Positions 59,138-64,000 of a stretch of DNA of 64,000 bases are shown here, piece after piece; positions within the stretch are counted from its first letter, which is position 1; each line of letters opens with the position of its first letter. The notes below the pieces were generated by a model, which was given only the letters and a program-made list of their open reading frames with translations, was not told the origin of the DNA and did no database searches. Made by a program: the position numbers and the translations under genes. Source of the stretch: Candidatus Gastranaerophilales bacterium (GTDB taxonomy: Bacteria; Cyanobacteriota; Vampirovibrionia; Gastranaerophilales; Gastranaerophilaceae); assembly GCA_947626225.1 (NCBI GenBank), contig CANQRH010000007.1, positions 1 through 64,000 on the forward strand, given 5' to 3'.

Positions 59138-60688
59138 ATGGCTATTGTAATTGAACCGCAAATATTTCAGCGCTTTAGAGGCATAAGAGAACTTAACGGG
59201 ATTAATTCCGGCGGAGAAATTTCCGCTATTCAATGCCAAAATGTTGAAATAATTCAGACTGAAGTCGGCTCGGCTTCAGGTATTAAAACTATGGACGGTA
59301 ACGCTGTTTTATATGAACTTCCTGCAGATTACAACGTTATCGGGATATTTAAGTCCGTTCAAGAAGGTACCGTATATAGATTTATTTACGCTGAAAATGA
59401 TGTTGAAGGGGTTCTGTTTTATATTGATATAACCCGAAAACCGGTTAAATTAATTGAAGGGCTATCAGTTACCGGGGAGTGTAACGGGATTACTTTAAAC
59501 TCCTCAGCTTATGATATTTTTGTGTTTACTAACGGTGAAGAAGTTAAAACCGTTTGTTTTACCGCTGATTTGGAATACGGAGAACAGATTCGCTCAATTA
59601 ATCCTGTTGATTATCTCGGCAGAAATCTTAAATTTTTGTCAATGGCCGAATGGAATGGGTTTCTGGTTGTAGCAAGCCAATACGGCGTGCACGCTTCTCA
59701 TCAAAATGATATCTACACTTGGAATGACGACCCGCAAGATGTCGCTGACAGTTTCTATATCGATTTTTCTAAAAAAGTTACAGCCGTTTTTGCATACACC
59801 GGAGGATTATATATTTTTACTGCCGATGATGTAAGCCTGTTAAATGTTACACCAAATGACACCGGTTCTACGCTTCAAACTATGGCGGGTGTGGGATGTT
59901 TTAGTTATACGTCAATTGTAAAACACGATACTTATTTATTCTTTTATGATAACAACCAGAAGAATATCTATTTTATTCAGAATATAGATTCGGGACAGCT
60001 CAGACCTGACGGCCCCGTGGCAAGAGAAATTCAAAGCAGATTTAATAACGTTAAAAAATGCAAGCTGGCCAGCTGTATTTATGATAATCGAAATGAAATA
60101 TGGATGTTAATTAATGATGAAATCTATATTTATAACTACTTTCTGAAAGAGTTTGTTCAACGTAAAGAGCAAGATATTAATACTGTATGTCTTATAGATA
60201 ATCTTGTTTTGAGCGGAGCTGATAAAGGCAGAATATTTATAGAAAATATAAATATAGATTTTTCCGGGGAATTTTATCCCGCTGTTTATCAGTCTACTTT
60301 TATCAATCTCGGCTCAAATTCTAATCTGAAAAAACAAAAAACCCCGCTTTTAATAGTGTTAAACGATAATTACAGAAACGATTTCTGGGTTGAATTAACC
60401 GTTAACAATAAGACTAAAAATCCTAAAAAGGTCAAAATTAAAGGCTCCGGCGGCGGTGTCTACGGTTCTAAAGACGATAATGAAATAATTCCTGATAACC
60501 AAAAATTCGGAACTGCGGTTTATGCGGCTAATAATCCCTACGCCAAAAAAGTTGTTGAAATCTCAACTCCTCAAACTTGGTACACTCTGGGTGTAAAAAT
60601 TTATACAAATGAAATAGGTCAAGGGTTTTATATATATTCGGTTGAACTAAAAAATATAAAAGCAAAACTTAAAACAAGAGGCCGTTAA
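59138..60688 (+). CDS. Phage neck/tail stabilisation protein
   Basis: Beta-rich, P22 gp10-like position. Confidence 0.5.
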   Translation: MAIVIEPQIFQRFRGIRELNGINSGGEISAIQCQNVEIIQTEVGSASGIKTMDGNAVLYELPADYNVIGIFKSVQEGTVYRFIYAENDVEGVLFYIDITRKPVKLIEGLSVTGECNGITLNSSAYDIFVFTNGEEVKTVCFTADLEYGEQIRSINPVDYLGRNLKFLSMAEWNGFLVVASQYGVHASHQNDIYTWNDDPQDVADSFYIDFSKKVTAVFAYTGGLYIFTADDVSLLNVTPNDTGSTLQTMAGVGCFSYTSIVKHDTYLFFYDNNQKNIYFIQNIDSGQLRPDGPVAREIQSRFNNVKKCKLASCIYDNRNEIWMLINDEIYIYNYFLKEFVQRKEQDINTVCLIDNLVLSGADKGRIFIENINIDFSGEFYPAVYQSTFINLGSNSNLKKQKTPLLIVLNDNYRNDFWVELTVNNKTKNPKKVKIKGSGGGVYGSKDDNEIIPDNQKFGTAVYAANNPYAKKVVEISTPQTWYTLGVKIYTNEIGQGFYIYSVELKNIKAKLKTRGR

Positions 60689-61053
60689 TGATAATTGACC
60701 GCTGCAGAAATAAAAAAGAATTGCTGAATTTATACAAATCAAGACCGATGCCCAATCAATATGATTTTGACTGGCTTATTAATAACCCGAATTTGTTTTG
60801 CTTTTATCACGAACAGGAAGGTTATCTCCAAGGATTTATTACCGTCCAAAGAGAAAACGGATTATTAACTTTATCCGGCACCGCTGTCAGAAGGATTATG
60901 CCGGATGCAATAAACGCTATAATCAAGGTATGTAATGCGTTTGATGAAGATATGTACGCATTTACACCACTGAGACACGCGGCATTATTATTAAAAAAAG
61001 CGGGGTTTAAACATATCAAAAACGATAAGTATATGAGGTTAAAAAATGGGTAA
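60688..61053 (+). CDS. GNAT-like protein
   Basis: AALLLKKAGFKHIKNDKYMRLKNG C-terminus. Confidence 0.45.
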   Translation: MIIDRCRNKKELLNLYKSRPMPNQYDFDWLINNPNLFCFYHEQEGYLQGFITVQRENGLLTLSGTAVRRIMPDAINAIIKVCNAFDEDMYAFTPLRHAALLLKKAGFKHIKNDKYMRLKNG

Positions 61054-61876
61054 AAAAAGTAAAGCACCAAGTTATCAAGCGGCAAGCTTTGACACGGGCG
61101 GATTATTCGGAAGCTCGACTACCGATAAAAACGGAACTACTTTCAGACCTGTAGGCTGGCAGTCTGAAACTATGACAACCGTTGGAAATTCTATCCCTAC
61201 GACATTTAACAATATGCTCTCGGGTGATTTTTCAAACGATGCCAATTATCAAGCTTACAGAAACAATCTTAACAGACAATTAAGCCAATCATTTGATGCA
61301 AATGTTTTGGGACAGCTTGCTAACAGAGGGCTGATGAGGTCAAGCGGGTTACAAAGTGCAACAAACAGTTTTGCCGACACACTCGCCAATAACGAAATGA
61401 ACCTTTATAATAATTATTATGACAGGCAGAAGAATAATTTAAGTGCCTTAATGGATTTGTCAAATAATATTTATAACCAAATTATGGGCGTTAATCAAGG
61501 TTCACAGTCGCAAGCCAATGCTTTGAATGGTTATAATTTGAATAAATATAAGCTTGACCAAGCAAACAATAATAATTCCTTATGGGGTTCTTTGGCTAAC
61601 ACTGCAGGAAATGCTGCGGGAAATATTGCGAGTTCGGCAATGTTGGCGTCGACTCTTGCTGCTTCTGATATTAACGTTAAAAAGAATATTAAGAAAATTG
61701 GCAAGAAAAACGGTTATAACTGGTATGAATTTGAGTATAAAGACGGGTTAGGACTTCCGAAAGGAAAGCAAGAGGGAGTTATCGCACAAGAAGTCGAAAA
61801 GGTTAATCCCGATGCCGTTGTGGTTATAAATGGTATTAAACACGTTGATTATAACAAACTGGGGGTGGTTAAATGA
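61046..61876 (+). CDS. Phage tail protein with C-terminal S74-like chaperone domain
   Basis: SDINVKKNIKKIGKKNGYNWYEFEYKD...QEGVIAQEVEKVNPDAV. Confidence 0.8.
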   Translation: MGKKSKAPSYQAASFDTGGLFGSSTTDKNGTTFRPVGWQSETMTTVGNSIPTTFNNMLSGDFSNDANYQAYRNNLNRQLSQSFDANVLGQLANRGLMRSSGLQSATNSFADTLANNEMNLYNNYYDRQKNNLSALMDLSNNIYNQIMGVNQGSQSQANALNGYNLNKYKLDQANNNNSLWGSLANTAGNAAGNIASSAMLASTLAASDINVKKNIKKIGKKNGYNWYEFEYKDGLGLPKGKQEGVIAQEVEKVNPDAVVVINGIKHVDYNKLGVVK

Positions 61877-63501
61877 AATTCTGGGATGTGTTGACAGGTA
61901 AAAATAATACGACAGATTATACAAAAAATATGCCGCCATTGGCTCCGCAGTTAGATAATATCAGGATAAATGATGACGGGACTGCAACCAATGTTCCGAC
62001 AGCTGACGAAAAAGCTCTTACTGCTTTTGATAAGCTCTCTAATCGAACAAAAAAGATAGGCAATAACCTTTTTAACAATTTATTCGGAAATCAAGCGCAA
62101 CCTACCGATTTTGTAAATACAAATACTATGAGTGCGGGAATTTCAAGCAGCCCGCGTGTCGGCGGATTATTTAATGATATTGCAAGCGGCGCAAGAGAAA
62201 ACTTTGTTACAGGATTTGCCGCTCCTAATCTTTACTCAAAGCAAACACCGGACGGAAGAAATAAAGGCTTTGCTTACCGTTTGGGTGAAGGGTTAGGCAC
62301 TATCGGAAGATTTGCCGAAAGTCCTTTGGGTAGAAGTTTAATTACAGCCGGACTCGTGGGCGCTACAGGCGGTGACAGCTTAGATGCTTTAGCTTATGGC
62401 GGTCAAGCCGGTGCGTTGAACCAAAGATTAAGAAATCAAGACAGAATATACAGAAACTCAATGATTGAAAATGCACAGAGCTCATTGAGAAATAATCCCG
62501 AGTTTAATAAGTTATCTGCCGGTGAGCAAAATGCAATATATAATCAGCTATTAACAAATTCAGACGGTACAATGAAAAATTATGATACGATGAACGATAA
62601 GGAAAAAGCAGAGTTTAATGTTGCGTTAAATAAAGCATACGCTGACAAATTATATCAAAATCAGCAAGAACAATTAAACAATGCAGCTAATCAAATAAAT
62701 TCTATGCGAGGCTATATTACTCCCGATGTTTACGGTAATATGCTTCATTCACAACAGCTGCAAGATAATGCCGCTTACAGAAAAATGTATTATGATAATC
62801 AGCTTCAAAATCAGAAGGAAATGCAACAGTTGAGAAAAGACCAACTCGCTATGCAAAAACAACAAAATGCTATTGATAATTATTACAGAGGTCAAAGTAA
62901 TGCGTTGGACTGGGCGAAATTAGCTGCTGATCGAAATAAACCTAATGTTAATTTCAATGGTATAACGAGTTTAAGAAAAGAATTTACAAGTTTACCACCT
63001 GTTAAAAATTCTACTGAAATCACGAGACAATATAATAATGTATATAGCTTATATAATCAGTATAAATCAGGGAAAATTGGTAAAAACGCTTTTGACCAAG
63101 CGTTAATTACAACACTAAACAAAGTTTTAGATCCGACTTCTGTTGTTAGAGAAAGTGAATTTGATAGAACAGCAGCAGGTCAAGCTGTTTGGGATAAATT
63201 AAACGGTTATCAACAAAAGCTTACTCGTGGTGGCTCAGGTTTAACTGACGCTAATAGAGATGATTTAGTGAATGCTTTAACAATTATGAAACAAGCAAAC
63301 GATAATGAAGTAAAAGAAATTGTAAATGATTACGCAGATTTAGCACAGAGATATGGCATAAACCCTGCTGATATAATGCCAAGACATTATAAAAATGGCT
63401 CTGCAAAACAAGCAGGAAGTTTTAAAGAGGGGCAAACCGCCGTAAATAAAAAGACAGGTGAACGTATTATATGGAGGAACGGGAAATGGGAACCGCTGTA
63501 A
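61873..63501 (+). CDS. Phage structural/ejection-type protein
   Basis: Long helical Q/N-rich ORF downstream of tail genes. Confidence 0.55.
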   Translation: MKFWDVLTGKNNTTDYTKNMPPLAPQLDNIRINDDGTATNVPTADEKALTAFDKLSNRTKKIGNNLFNNLFGNQAQPTDFVNTNTMSAGISSSPRVGGLFNDIASGARENFVTGFAAPNLYSKQTPDGRNKGFAYRLGEGLGTIGRFAESPLGRSLITAGLVGATGGDSLDALAYGGQAGALNQRLRNQDRIYRNSMIENAQSSLRNNPEFNKLSAGEQNAIYNQLLTNSDGTMKNYDTMNDKEKAEFNVALNKAYADKLYQNQQEQLNNAANQINSMRGYITPDVYGNMLHSQQLQDNAAYRKMYYDNQLQNQKEMQQLRKDQLAMQKQQNAIDNYYRGQSNALDWAKLAADRNKPNVNFNGITSLRKEFTSLPPVKNSTEITRQYNNVYSLYNQYKSGKIGKNAFDQALITTLNKVLDPTSVVRESEFDRTAAGQAVWDKLNGYQQKLTRGGSGLTDANRDDLVNALTIMKQANDNEVKEIVNDYADLAQRYGINPADIMPRHYKNGSAKQAGSFKEGQTAVNKKTGERIIWRNGKWEPL

Positions 63502-64000
63502 ATCTACCGTCAGGGTTTGAACTTGAAGAAAATGGGCAGGCTAATACATCTGCATTAAAAGGCAAATCAAATTTTTTGAAAGATTTTGGCAAAGGATTTG
63601 CTCAAGGTGTTTCTTCGCTTGGGGTAGGATTAGGCAAAAATATTGTAAATCCATACATCCGTCCTCTGTTAGGTAAAAAACCGTTAAGTGACGCAGAACT
63701 TGATAAACGTTATGGCCTTTTGGATGATAAGCCCCAAAGCACTTCACAAAAAGTCGGAAGGTTTGTTGGCGAAACAGCACCATATTTATTATTGCCACAG
63801 GCAAAAGTCGTACAAGGAACAGGAACCGCAGCAAAGCTCGGTAATGCTGCAGTTACGGGAGCTTATCAAGGTGCCACAGTTGGTGGAACGGAAAGTATAA
63901 AAAATAAGGGCATTACTAAGGATATCGGCAAAGATGTATTAACAGGCGCTGTAGTCGGCGGAGCCATTTCTCCTGCCGTAATGGCAGCACCTATGGTTAC
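63486..64000 (+). CDS. Phage protein, partial (open at window end)
   Basis: MGTAVNLPSGFELEENGQANTSALKGKSNFLKDFGKGFAQG...; absent from track because no stop in window. Confidence 0.6.
   Translation, partial: MGTAVNLPSGFELEENGQANTSALKGKSNFLKDFGKGFAQGVSSLGVGLGKNIVNPYIRPLLGKKPLSDAELDKRYGLLDDKPQSTSQKVGRFVGETAPYLLLPQAKVVQGTGTAAKLGNAAVTGAYQGATVGGTESIKNKGITKDIGKDVLTGAVVGGAISPAVMAAPMV

Larger units (their letters stand above)
50914..64000 (+). mobile_element. Element 2: podovirus-like prophage, continues beyond window
   Basis: tRNA half, endolysin, TerS, TerL, portal, scaffold, capsid, neck and tail genes in canonical order. Confidence 0.88.

Noticed and set aside
59100-59140. Leaderless promoter for the element 2 neck gene (tatcat-ataaat-atg)
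   Set aside because: No convincing -35 at proper spacing; could be chance in AT-rich DNA.

Overview
AT-rich bacterial chromosome. Gene content and protein style (GH57 glucan-branching enzyme, pseudopilins, many 'QFG'-type hypotheticals) suggest a Gastranaerophilales/Melainabacteria-like gut lineage; this is inference, no marker search was run. Host blocks: end of a surface-polysaccharide locus with decayed genes (1-3.1 kb), GH57, queC-DUF366, tsf/rpsB, cobalamin adenosyltransferase, rimP/nusA, ZIP transporter, HD-GYP, TPR, divIC-like, pseudopilin, gltX, galE, LysM hydrolases, rubrerythrin, aroA, and tRNA-Asp and tRNA-Thr. Two related podovirus-like elements are present. Element 1 (about 20.2-32.8 kb) is a compact head/packaging cassette with permuted gene order and no visible integrase, replication or tail-tip genes. 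Element 2 (about 50.9 kb to window end) is a conventionally ordered prophage lying directly after the 5' half of a disrupted tRNA-Ser. Most interesting signals: (a) a lipase-like effector / exported-immunity-like array inside element 1, with a truncated effector scar and three near-identical promoters placing -10 exactly 7 nt before the ATG (predicted leaderless mRNAs); (b) a four-helix-bundle (S23/TIGR02436) gene between rimP and nusA flanked by inverted arrays of ~74-bp repeats; (c) three sigma28-like promoters at similar distances from Sec-signal-less LysM-amidase, HD-GYP and hypothetical genes; (d) element 1 as a possible satellite, GTA-like or domesticated capsid cassette.
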